A stretch of 25,905 nt of DNA from Bacteroidia bacterium (GTDB lineage Bacteria > Bacteroidota > Bacteroidia > Bacteroidales > Azobacteroidaceae). Shown here piece by piece: positions 6,677 to 13,210 of this stretch. Location of the stretch: the NCBI GenBank assembly GCA_025999115.1, contig BNWW01000032.1:1-25905 (forward strand). The letters run 5' to 3'. The notes under the pieces are model-generated. The model saw only the letters and a list, made by a program, of their open reading frames with translations. It did not search any database and was not told the DNA's origin. Every line of letters starts with the position of its first letter. The first letter of the stretch is position 1. The position numbers and the translations under genes were made by a program.

Positions 6677-6950
6677 CTGCCTTTGGCTACCGCCGATTTT
6701 CAATTCAGGCAGTAGTTATTATTCGTGCTTTGTTCCGCAGGTCGCTGACCAGCGGTTATGAAAATATGACCTTTCAGGTCGGGTGCTGTTTGCGTACTCT
6801 CCGCAGGTCGCTGACCTGCGGTTATGAAAATATGACCTTTCAGGTCGGGCGGCGCTAATCGTCTGAAAGACGGTATTTTCATAACCGCATACAAGCGTAG
6901 CGCAGTTTGCGGATTGACATCGCGAGCCGACCGCTGCCTGAAAGGCAGGA
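6677..6950. repeat. Hairpin-rich element, copy L
   Basis: First of three related copies, all in the same orientation. In order: a CTGCCT/AGGCAG stem whose loop has grown to 24 nt (6677-6712), a CCGCAGGTC/GACCTGCGG hairpin with one mismatch (6735-6755), a GACCT-TTC-AGGTC hairpin, a second perfect CCGCAGGTC hairpin (6801-6821), again GACCT-TTC-AGGTC, CGTCT-GAA-AGACG, and CTGCCT-GAA-AGGCAG (6934-6948). The 15-bp arms GCGGTTATGAAAATA (6818-6832) and its complement (6874-6888) enclose two of the small hairpins. Its end overlaps the stop codon of the transposase gene. Long open frames that cross it are considered accidental. Confidence 0.8.
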
Positions 6951-7433
6951 CTACTCTTTGAGAAAATACTTTTCATCTATTTCAATGCCATTATCTGTTA
7001 AAAATTGACGGTATTCTTCTTCAAAACTTACTTGTTTATGGTGTTCCTTTTGATTTTTTATGTAGTTGATTATCGTCTGACTGTCGTTCAAATTATATGA
7101 AAAACCGGCAAAACTGACAGCCCAACTTTCAAAATCAGGAAAATTTGCATTTTGTTTTAACCATTTGCTCGAATATTCCTTGATTTCTTTCATAAAATCG
7201 GAAAGGGCATAAGTCGGGTGCATATCAAACAGCAAATGCAAATGGTTTTCTGTCCCGCCAATGCGATAAAGTTTTGATTTTTTGTTGTTGATAATGCCCA
7301 TAATATAGGCATACAATTCCTTTTCGTGTGCTTCGGGAATGGTGTTTTTTCTGTATTTCGTACAGAATACGGTGTGATATAATAATCTTGTATAACTCAT
7401 ATTGTTTGTGTTTTAGTCCTGCCTGTTAGGCAG
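6934..7433 (-). mobile_element. IS200-type unit bounded by like hairpins
   Basis: The transposase gene is bracketed by CTGCCT-GAA-AGGCAG at 6934-6948 and CTGCCT-GTT-AGGCAG at 7419-7433, both close to the gene ends. IS200/IS605 elements carry subterminal hairpins recognised by their Y1 transposase, so these are candidate ends. The exact boundaries are uncertain because the hairpins also belong to the larger repeats on either side. Confidence 0.45.
6951..7400 (-). CDS. tnpA: IS200/REP-associated Y1 transposase
   Basis: 149 aa, a normal length for the single-strand DNA transposases of the IS200/IS605 or REP-associated (RAYT) type. The HUH motif is H53-L-H55 in ENHLHLLFD and the catalytic tyrosine is Y113 in INYIKNQKEHH; the N-terminus YHTVFCTKYRKN is also typical. 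These enzymes nick and join hairpin-bearing single strands with a 5'-phosphotyrosine link. All catalytic residues are present, so it looks intact. It sits between copies L and M of the hairpin-rich element and its stop codon overlaps copy L, which supports a role in spreading these hairpins. No tnpB is present. Confidence 0.92.
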   Translation of the reverse strand: MSYTRLLYHTVFCTKYRKNTIPEAHEKELYAYIMGIINNKKSKLYRIGGTENHLHLLFDMHPTYALSDFMKEIKEYSSKWLKQNANFPDFESWAVSFAGFSYNLNDSQTIINYIKNQKEHHKQVSFEEEYRQFLTDNGIEIDEKYFLKE

Positions 7434-7768
7434 TTGTTATTATTCGTGCTTTTTCCGCAGGTCGCTGACCTGCGGTTATGAAAGTATGACCTTTCAGGTC
7501 GGGTGCTGTTTGCGTACTCTCCGCAGGTCGTAGTTCGACTTCGCTCACTAACCACTGACCTGCGGTTATGAAGATATGACCTTTCAGGTCGAGCGGCGCT
7601 AATCGTCTGAAAGACGGCATTTTCATAACCGCATACAAGCGTAGCGCAGTTTGCGGATTGACATCGCGAGCCGACCGCTGCCTGCAAGGCAGGACTACTC
7701 TTGTATATCTCAATCAGAAATTGCAGATAGGCAGCAGGTTGTTCGGTTTTTTGTATCGCGTTTGCCAT
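7419..7768. repeat. Hairpin-rich element, copy M
   Basis: Same order as copy L: CTGCCT-GTT-AGGCAG (7419-7433), CCGCAGGTC hairpin (7455-7475), GACCT/AGGTC, a second CCGCAGGTC stem (7521-7565), GACCT/AGGTC, CGTCT/AGACG and CTGCCT-GCA-AGGCAG (7679-7693). The loop of the second CCGCAGGTC stem carries a 24-bp insertion at 7531-7554. The large arms are 7562-7575 and 7619-7632, with one G/T pairing. A 75-bp tail at 7694-7768 is shared with copy R and includes the start of a possible reading frame (MANAIQKTEQ). The element ends 9 bp before the next gene's stop codon. Confidence 0.8.
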
Positions 7769-7777
7769 CTTTTTGAA

Positions 7778-8752
7778 TTAAAATGTAAACCTAATCCCTA
7801 CTCCATACGCCAAATCTTTTGAATACGGATTTATTTGCATTACCTGAGGTTGAAGACTTAACTGCATTTTCGGGCGTAAAGTGTTCATTTCGCGTTCAAT
7901 TCGTTCTACGTTTCTTTTACTGGTGTTCATTTCGGGAATAGCCAAACTTACCCCAGTAATGCCAACCACAGAGCCAAGCACAATGGCAGCCACACCCCCA
8001 TATTTTTTAAAAAAAGAATCATCTTCTTCTACTTTTTTATTCAGTATAACAATACCGCCGCCAATGCCTACGACACCGATACTTCCGGTAACTATCGCAA
8101 AATTTCGCATGCGTTTGACTTCCGATTTTTCGTAAGTCAATTTCTTTTCCAACTGTGCGTAATCATTGCGGTATTTCGCCTGCAAATCCGCCTCTTTTTT
8201 CAACCTGTCGTAACGGCTTTGTGCGGTGGTTGCCGAAGGCGTATCTTTATACTTGCCGACAAAAGTTTGCAGGGCAGACAAATCGGTTGTAGTCTGCAAC
8301 TGCGCCCAGCGGTCGGCGGCTTCCTGTTCAAAAGCGGCTTTTTGGCGGGCAAGTTCTGTCTGCCGTTGTCGTTCGGCTTCCTGTTCGACAAGTTTTTTCT
8401 GTTTTGCTACTTCCGCAAGGCGGATTTGCTCTTTTGCATCGGAAAGCGCGGTGCGGATTTCCGTCAGCGTTTCGTCCTGTGCAGGTTTTGCGGCAAGATA
8501 GGCATTTGCCGAAGATACACATTTTTCGTACTCGCGCAGCCGATAGTGGCTCATAATGCGCAGGTAGGCGGTGGCAGGTTTAGTGGCGCTGCCTACCTCC
8601 TCTTCGATTTTTGCTACATTGGTTAATACGGTGCGGTATTCGCCGTTTTCAAAGGCGGTTCGCGCGGTTTGCAGCCATTCGGCTATGCCTTGTGCCTGCG
8701 CACTTGCTGCAAAAATGCAGAAAAGTGAAATTAGAATGATTTTTGATTTCAT
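7778..8752 (-). CDS. Exported protein with coiled coil and two membrane segments
   Basis: 324 aa, not recognised as a named family. A signal peptide is clear (MKSKIILISLFCIFAASAQA). Residues about 23-110 are helical and repeat-like (TARTAFENGEYRTVLTNVAK, a TPR-style helix pair). Residues 105-215 are rich in K, E, Q and A and probably form coiled coil. Two hydrophobic stretches follow, about 218-238 (glycine-rich) and 252-273, and the chain ends YGVGIRFTF, similar to the last strand of an outer-membrane protein. It may sense or scaffold at the envelope; no function can be given. The gene is flanked by copies M and R of the hairpin element in direct orientation, and a second copy of its signal-peptide coding region lies at 9202-9285. 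Confidence 0.75.
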   Translation of the reverse strand: MKSKIILISLFCIFAASAQAQGIAEWLQTARTAFENGEYRTVLTNVAKIEEEVGSATKPATAYLRIMSHYRLREYEKCVSSANAYLAAKPAQDETLTEIRTALSDAKEQIRLAEVAKQKKLVEQEAERQRQTELARQKAAFEQEAADRWAQLQTTTDLSALQTFVGKYKDTPSATTAQSRYDRLKKEADLQAKYRNDYAQLEKKLTYEKSEVKRMRNFAIVTGSIGVVGIGGGIVILNKKVEEDDSFFKKYGGVAAIVLGSVVGITGVSLAIPEMNTSKRNVERIEREMNTLRPKMQLSLQPQVMQINPYSKDLAYGVGIRFTF

Positions 8753-8779
8753 GTTGATATTTATTTAAAAATTATGTAA

Positions 8780-9140
8780 TTCGTGCTTTGTTCCGCAGGT
8801 CTGTGTTTCTGTACTGCCTTTCAGGCAGTAGTTGGTGTTCGTGCTCTGTCCCGCAGGTCGAAGACCTGCGGTTATGAAGATATGACCTTTCAGGTCGGAT
8901 GCTGTTTGCGTACTCTCCGCAGGTCGCTGACCTGCGGTTATGAAAATATGACCTTTCAGGTCGGGCGCCGCTAATCGTCTGAAAGACGGCATTTTCATAA
9001 CCGCATACAAGCGTAGCGCAGTTTGCGGATTGACATCGCGAGCCGACTTCTGCCTGCAAGGCAGGACTACTCTTGTATATCTCAATCAGAAATTGCAGAT
9101 AGGCAGCAGGTTGTTCGGTTTTTTGTATTGCGTTTGCCAT
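8780..9140. repeat. Hairpin-rich element, copy R
   Basis: Order: a partial unit with TTCGTGCTTTGTTCCGCAGG, CTGCCT-TTC-AGGCAG (8814-8828), CCGCAGGTC stem with loop GAA (8851-8871), GACCT/AGGTC, CCGCAGGTC stem with loop GCT (8917-8937), GACCT/AGGTC, CGTCT/AGACG, and CTGCCT-GCA-AGGCAG (9051-9065). The large arms 8934-8947 and 8991-9004 pair perfectly over 14 bp. The tail 9066-9140 matches 7694-7768 except for one base. No transposase is attached to this copy. Confidence 0.8.
9066..9140 (-). pseudogene. Orphan gene start (MANAIQKTEQ) leading into hairpins
   Basis: The ATG at 9140 opens a frame that begins MANAIQKTEQPAAYLQFLIE and then runs straight into the hairpin array. It has its own well-spaced promoter at 9160-9188, so it looks like the genuine 5' end of a gene whose body was replaced by the repeat. 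The same 75 bp occurs at 7694-7768 without a promoter and with one synonymous base change. I do not recognise the protein. Confidence 0.4.
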
Positions 9141-9159
9141 GTTTTGAATTATTTTTTCA

Positions 9160-9188
9160 CAAAACTACTTATTTTTTTTGATTTACAA
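9160..9188 (-). promoter_or_regulatory. Promoter before copy R
   Basis: Minus-strand TTG at 9188-9186 and TAGTTTTG at 9167-9160 are 18 bases apart, a good match to the Bacteroidota -33/-7 pattern. It points into the MANAIQ frame and the hairpin array, so the array is probably transcribed. Confidence 0.5.
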
Positions 9189-9201
9189 GTTCGAATAACT
9201 T

Positions 9202-9285
9202 TTACAGGTCGATACTTGTTTGTGTCTGCGTACTTGCTGCGAAAATGCAGAAAAGTGAAATTAGAATGAATGATAAGCGTTTCAT
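9202..9285 (-). pseudogene. Signal-peptide remnant of a paralogue
   Basis: A 27-codon frame, beginning MKRLSFILISLFCIFAAS. Its DNA is nearly identical to the 5' end of the gene at 7778-8752 over the ILISLFCIFAAS region and stops soon after. It is best read as what is left of a duplicated copy of that gene. It lies just upstream of the promoter before copy R. Confidence 0.65.
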
Positions 9286-9297
9286 ATATTTGAAAAT

Positions 9298-10308
9298 TTA
9301 AAATGGATAACAAACTCCTATATAAACAGAAGGAGTAAATATATTTCTTGTATCATATTTTTCTATATCAATTGTTGTCAGGTATGGATATGGGAATTTA
9401 TAATCTTCATATTTGTTTATTTTTAACTGTTTATGAGTATTGAAATTGATAATTAAAAACAAAGACAATCCTTTTTCTGTTTCTTTTGTAATATCCCACG
9501 CTAAGCCTGCACCAAAATTCACTTTTTCATTAAAAAATGATTTTGCGTCTTTTCCCAAAAAAGTTGCTAATGGAAAATTCAAAACGACACGCCATCGTTT
9601 TGCAAATTTATAATAAACTATTGCGGAAATCATACCTGAACCAATAGCCCAATACGAATCCGATTTTGCAAGAGAATCCCTATCAGTATAATATGAAGTT
9701 TGATTGAACAAATCAATATTCATTCCTAATGCCAAACCGATACCAAAAGGACCAAATTTCGTAGTGTCTTTTATTGCTTCTAAAGAACGTTTATAAGCAT
9801 TGTTTTCTATTGTAAGATTGTTAATTTTTTTATCTTTATCTGTAACCTTATTATTGAGTTCTCCTATTTCTTCACTTAATTTAGTTGCCTCGTTAATTTT
9901 ATCCACTACAATTTTAACCGCAGTGTTTTTATTTTCTAAGTCATTTAAAGATTTTTGAATTTCATCAAGTTGTTTATTGTATGAGTTTTTTCCTGTTTCA
10001 ATAGCATCGTTAGTTTTTCTGTAAAAATCATTAATATCGGTTTTTAACCTCTCTATTTCTCTATTTACATTCTCAATAGAGGCTTGACGTTGCGTAGAGT
10101 CAGCAGCATTGACGAGAGGCAATTCTTTTATTTTATTTACTTCCTCTTTTATTCTACTTACTTTATCATTTAACAAATTCTCTGATTCCCCTTTTATTGT
10201 AGTTATGTCAATGTCTATTTTTTGAGGAATCATATCCTGCCCAAAACTCACGCCCGACATCACTACTGCAATGCCGATTAAAACTAATTTTTTACTAATT
10301 GTTTTCAT
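9298..10308 (-). CDS. Exported coiled-coil protein with barrel-like C-terminus
   Basis: 336 aa, no family recognised. The signal peptide ends near GVSFGQ (about residue 24). Residues 40-175 are almost free of glycine and proline and rich in K, E, N and I, which predicts long coiled coil (for example LDEIQKSLNDLENKN and LNNKVTDKDKKINNLTIEN). From about 185 on there are alternating strands with aromatic ends (FGPFGIGLALGMNID, WRVVLNFPLATFL, LSLFLIINFNT), and the chain ends VYIGVCYPF with a terminal Phe, as in outer-membrane beta-barrel proteins. A periplasmic stalk joined to a small barrel is the likely picture, by inference. An AAGGAG site precedes the start, and it is 50 bp behind the FISUMP gene. 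Confidence 0.75.
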   Translation of the reverse strand: MKTISKKLVLIGIAVVMSGVSFGQDMIPQKIDIDITTIKGESENLLNDKVSRIKEEVNKIKELPLVNAADSTQRQASIENVNREIERLKTDINDFYRKTNDAIETGKNSYNKQLDEIQKSLNDLENKNTAVKIVVDKINEATKLSEEIGELNNKVTDKDKKINNLTIENNAYKRSLEAIKDTTKFGPFGIGLALGMNIDLFNQTSYYTDRDSLAKSDSYWAIGSGMISAIVYYKFAKRWRVVLNFPLATFLGKDAKSFFNEKVNFGAGLAWDITKETEKGLSLFLIINFNTHKQLKINKYEDYKFPYPYLTTIDIEKYDTRNIFTPSVYIGVCYPF

Positions 10309-10358
10309 TTTTTAATCTCCTTTTCTTTAAAAATTATTAATTTATTTTTGTTTAAAAT

Positions 10359-11879
10359 TTATTTAGAATCTAATACACAACGAACACATTCCCAACCTCT
10401 GTTATCTTCCGATAATGTTCCTTGTCCTATATCTATTCGATAGGGTTTATCTGCCGTTGCAACAGAGCCTATTGCACTGAAACCGAAAATAACAAACTTG
10501 CAATCACTGCCCCAATACACACCGTTAATGTTATTTGTTGGGGGGGCGTAAAAATAATCACCTTTTGTGGTATTATAAAATCCATTTTCTTGGTTGTGCC
10601 TATTATTGCCGTAGCCAACAAGTGGCAAGAATAATTTTCCATTAGCAAATTCTCGCCCACTTATTTTTTCTGTTTTCTTTTCTCGGCTGCCACTTGCAAC
10701 AAGTTTTTCAAAATCTGATTTTGTAGGCAATCGCCACCCTTCGGGACAAGCCATTTGAGCCGTTTCTCTATGGTAATAAACAACCTCACTATCATTTTCC
10801 ACAAATTCGCCGGGTTTTCCCACATTACTTATAGCCCAAGTCACGCCATTGATTTCCACACCGTAGTTTTTCAAAATCCACTCCACCCTTTTCAGTTGAT
10901 TAGCGGCATGGGAGTTATTTGGCTCATCGGCAAGGGCTTTTTGGTAGAGTTTTTGGGCTTCGGCAAGGTGTGTGCGGTCGCTGAATGAGGTAATGTTGGC
11001 GGCGGTGGCATCGGCTTGTGTCAGGTTGCGGTTGGTTTGTTCCTGCTTGCTGTAACCGGTGCTGCCGAGCAGGGCGTCGAGGTCTTGTTGTTTTTCGGCA
11101 CGACCGGTGCTGTTGAGGAGGTCGTCAACGGATTGGCTTTTTCCGTTTTTCGACTGTTTTTGGGCATTTGCGCGTTCTGCGGCGGCTGATTTTGCTTCGC
11201 TTTTCAGGTTTTCGGTTACCTGTTTCACGTCTTTGAATGTTTCGAGGGGGCGTTGTGTTTTGCCGCCCAAAGCGTTTTCGATTTCGTAATCGCGCGAGGG
11301 GCTGTCTTTGGGTTTAATGTTTTTAAGAAACAGGTCGCCTATGCGGTTTTTTCGCGCGGCGCTCATTTCATTTTCGTAACCCTTGTATTTGCCTCCGTAG
11401 TCGCCGAGGCAACTGCCCCAACTCGACAAATTTACCCAAAACCATTCGCCTTTGGCATATAATTGAGGTTCGCCCACATTTAAACCGCCGCCTTTCGCTT
11501 GCTCCCGATAGGCATAAATGTCAGCCGTAAAATCTAAATTCGGACAGAGGTGTTGGTCGGCAGGGGCAAATTTCAAGGCAGTGTTATTTTTCCTGTTCAG
11601 TTCATCTAAATCCAGATAAGTGTAGCGTTTGCCATTGTACCAATAGGCTTGCGGCTCATGTTTGGTGCGGTAGCCATCGAGCGTAATTTTATCAACGCAA
11701 AGTTGGAAACGGTACTTGAGCGTGATTTTCACTTCGTAACCGTTTTTGTTGCCCTGCGGTTGGACTGTAAACGCGATTTCGCGTTCGGGACCTTTGACGG
11801 ACTGTGCCTGTGCAGTGAGCGTGAAGAAAATCACACTTGCCACTGCTAAAACTTTCAATTTACTTTTCATCTTTTTCAT
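10359..11879 (-). CDS. Exported protein with C-terminal FISUMP domain
   Basis: 506 aa. The signal peptide ends at about AQA-QS (residue 26). Residues 30-190 form a cysteine-containing domain not recognised (YRFQLCVDKITLDGY, GSCLGDYGG). Residues 250-280 hold two copies of a short motif (DDLLNSTGRAEKQQ and DALLGSTGYSKQE), and 300-335 a single TPR-like helix pair (AEAQKLYQKALADEPNN). Residues 341-503 match the Fibrobacter succinogenes major paralogous (FISUMP) domain: INGVTWAISNVGKPGEF, CPEGWRLPTKSDFEKL and the closing WECVRCVLD. Such domains occur on surface proteins of Bacteroidota, with unknown function. It is probably co-transcribed with the downstream exported gene. GGAAGGAAG upstream supports the start. 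Confidence 0.85.
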   Translation of the reverse strand: MKKMKSKLKVLAVASVIFFTLTAQAQSVKGPEREIAFTVQPQGNKNGYEVKITLKYRFQLCVDKITLDGYRTKHEPQAYWYNGKRYTYLDLDELNRKNNTALKFAPADQHLCPNLDFTADIYAYREQAKGGGLNVGEPQLYAKGEWFWVNLSSWGSCLGDYGGKYKGYENEMSAARKNRIGDLFLKNIKPKDSPSRDYEIENALGGKTQRPLETFKDVKQVTENLKSEAKSAAAERANAQKQSKNGKSQSVDDLLNSTGRAEKQQDLDALLGSTGYSKQEQTNRNLTQADATAANITSFSDRTHLAEAQKLYQKALADEPNNSHAANQLKRVEWILKNYGVEINGVTWAISNVGKPGEFVENDSEVVYYHRETAQMACPEGWRLPTKSDFEKLVASGSREKKTEKISGREFANGKLFLPLVGYGNNRHNQENGFYNTTKGDYFYAPPTNNINGVYWGSDCKFVIFGFSAIGSVATADKPYRIDIGQGTLSEDNRGWECVRCVLDSK

Positions 11880-11932
11880 TGTGTTTATCTTCCTTCCGGA
11901 ATCGTTAATAATTCATTGAGAATATACCAACA

Positions 11933-11978
11933 AAAAAACCTTCGGGAAAAAGAGTTGAATCCTTCCCGAAGGTTTTTT
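11933..11978. terminator. Bidirectional rho-independent terminator
   Basis: A perfect 16-bp inverted repeat, AAAAAACCTTCGGGAA and TTCCCGAAGGTTTTTT, encloses a 14-nt loop. Each strand ends in a run of T. It lies 54 bp before the FISUMP gene start, not after any convergent gene pair, so it may be an attenuator for that gene or the end of an unseen transcript. Confidence 0.85.
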
Positions 11979-12341
11979 AAAAATAGTATTGCTGTTATTT
12001 TGTAACTTGCTGTAAATGAGTGATTTACCCCCCCCCACCTAAAAATCTCTTATCCCTTGATAATTCAAGAGTTACGAAGCGCGACTCACTTAATTTCGCA
12101 GTGTCAAGCGGTGGCGGAGGAGCGTAATATATCCGATGTCGCATTGTGTTCTGTTTATAGCATGCACAAAAATACGAAAAGTTTGTTAATAAACAAGAGG
12201 ACTGTTTATAATTCAAAATCCTATCCACCTTTGCCAACTGGCTTTGCACATATTCCGAAGAGGAATTATTGTCGAGGGCTTGCCGGCTTTAGCTTCCACA
12301 CAAACTCAGCCGTATTCCCAAATCTTTCCAGATTCATGCCT
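11979..12341. other. Gap without a convincing gene; contains a C9 tract
   Basis: No supported gene is seen. A run of nine C stands at 12028-12036. Open frames on both strands lack ribosome sites and resemble no family I know; the minus-strand one ends in glycines encoded by the C9 tract. The right part serves as upstream region of the PepSY-like gene. Confidence 0.5.
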
Positions 12342-12349
12342 CATCTTTG
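12342..12349 (+). promoter_or_regulatory. Possible -7 motif of the PepSY-like gene
   Basis: CATCTTTG differs from the TAnnTTTG consensus only at the first base and lies 27 bases before the ATG. No clear -33 element. Confidence 0.3.
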
Positions 12350-12376
12350 CAGCGTAAACATTAAAATTTTTATAAG

Positions 12377-12898
12377 ATGAAAGGTATTTTTAGAACATTA
12401 AGTATTGCAGGCGCACTATTCGTGATGAGCCTGACGGCAGCAGCTCAAACTCCGGCAGTTTCGACCAAGTATTCGGACGAAAAAATCGAAGAGTTAATCC
12501 AAAGTTATCACACGGCAAACGCCCATGATGTATTCCCCAACGAAACGCTGTCGCAACAGCTAAAAAAAGACTTTCCGGCAGCGCGTGACATTGAGTGGGA
12601 AACGGCAGCCGGAATCTACGAAGCCGAATTTGAAATCAAATGGACGGACTACAAAGCCTTCTACGATGCCGGCGGAAATCTGTTGATGTACATTGTTGAC
12701 ATTCGGCTGTCGGAAGTTCCCGCCATTATCAAAAACGCGGCGCAGACGAAGTATCCCGCTTTCAAATTCGACCGCGATGCCCAAAAAATCATTCAAGGAA
12801 AAAAAACGCTCTATCAAGTAACGCTGGAAAAAAGAGAAACCGAGATTGAAGCGACGTTTAACAGCGATGGTAGCTTTGTAAAAGAACATTATGATTAA
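12377..12898 (+). CDS. PepSY-like (DUF2874) periplasmic protein
   Basis: 173 aa with a signal peptide ending near SLTAAAQ (about residue 24). The rest fits two PepSY-like repeats of the DUF2874 type: LSQQLKKDFPAARDIEWETA, then YEAEFEIKWTDYKAFYDAGG, and IIKNAAQTKYPAFKFDRDAQ, then LYQVTLEKRETEIEATFNSD. In this family each repeat contributes a helix and a set of strands (FP-x-A-x-D-x-x-W, then Y-x-A-x-F). Such small periplasmic proteins are common in Bacteroidota, and their ligand is unknown. It is the only plus-strand gene between the window start and the S9 peptidase, a single-gene unit. Confidence 0.8.
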   Translation: MKGIFRTLSIAGALFVMSLTAAAQTPAVSTKYSDEKIEELIQSYHTANAHDVFPNETLSQQLKKDFPAARDIEWETAAGIYEAEFEIKWTDYKAFYDAGGNLLMYIVDIRLSEVPAIIKNAAQTKYPAFKFDRDAQKIIQGKKTLYQVTLEKRETEIEATFNSDGSFVKEHYD

Positions 12899-13060
12899 AT
12901 AAACGACAAATCGCCACCAATTTGGCCCGTTGCGCAAAAATACATTCCGTTGGAAAATTGAAAGCAGACTAAAAACAGAATATAAATCCGGAACCGCAAC
13001 GGGTCGGGGGCAAATTCCTTGAACGGTATAAAGCGAAATGTTTGATTTTGTTGCATTTTT

Positions 13061-13112
13061 TCTTTTTTTTAGCGCGCAGATAACGCAGATTAAACGGATT
13101 TACGCAGATTAA
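13061..13112. repeat. Dispersed GCAGATAACGC repeat, copy 2
   Basis: A T-tract followed by GCGCGCAGATAACGCAGATT and then two further ACGCAGATT-like units. It is related to 4372-4407. The gap 12899-13194 also holds a distant 9-bp inverted repeat (CCCGTTGCG at 12926-12934, CGCAACGGG at 12995-13003) without a T-tract. Confidence 0.5.
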
Positions 13113-13123
13113 TAGCAATATTT

Positions 13124-13131
13124 TATCTTTG
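13124..13131 (+). promoter_or_regulatory. Orphan -7 motif
   Basis: TATCTTTG matches TAnnTTTG exactly. It points right, toward the 20-codon frame at 13148 and then against the 3' end of the helicase gene. It could drive a lost gene or an antisense transcript. Confidence 0.4.
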
Positions 13132-13147
13132 TCGCAGAAATGATTAT

Positions 13148-13210
13148 ATGAAGTATGATGAGTCGATTGAAATATCAGTAAATTCTACTGCAATTTATTT
13201 TTTTAGGTAA
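13148..13210 (+). pseudogene. Short orphan frame, possible gene start remnant
   Basis: Twenty codons beginning MKYDESIEIS, 16 bases after an exact -7 motif and ending inside the helicase gene's last codons. Its position suggests the first codons of a gene whose remainder was displaced. No family is recognised, and chance is possible. Confidence 0.3.

Noticed and set aside
2433..6871. The ten bases ATCGTCTGAA are shared by the GxxExxY cassette end and the CGTCT hairpin of the repeats
   Set aside because: The similarity is too short to show common origin, and in the cassette the sequence does not form a hairpin.
6818..6888. Cloverleaf-like fold considered as a tRNA gene
   Set aside because: No acceptor stem, conserved T-loop or anticodon arrangement is present, and the same fold is a repeat.
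6801..7565. Regular hairpin repeats considered as a CRISPR array
   Set aside because: The units are unequal, the intervening sequences are themselves repeated rather than unique spacers, and no cas gene is nearby.
6700..9140. Open frames of 60-120 codons through the hairpin repeats, some with Cys-rich translations
   Set aside because: They recur in every copy because the DNA repeats, they run through palindromes in several frames, and they lack ribosome sites; only the shared MANAIQ start is worth noting.
12025..12249. Minus-strand frame ending in glycines
   Set aside because: The glycines come from the C9 tract, and there is no ribosome site, family match or operon context.
12926..13003. 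9-bp inverted repeat CCCGTTGCG/CGCAACGGG after the PepSY-like gene
   Set aside because: The arms are about 60 bp apart and no T-run follows, so a terminator cannot be supported.
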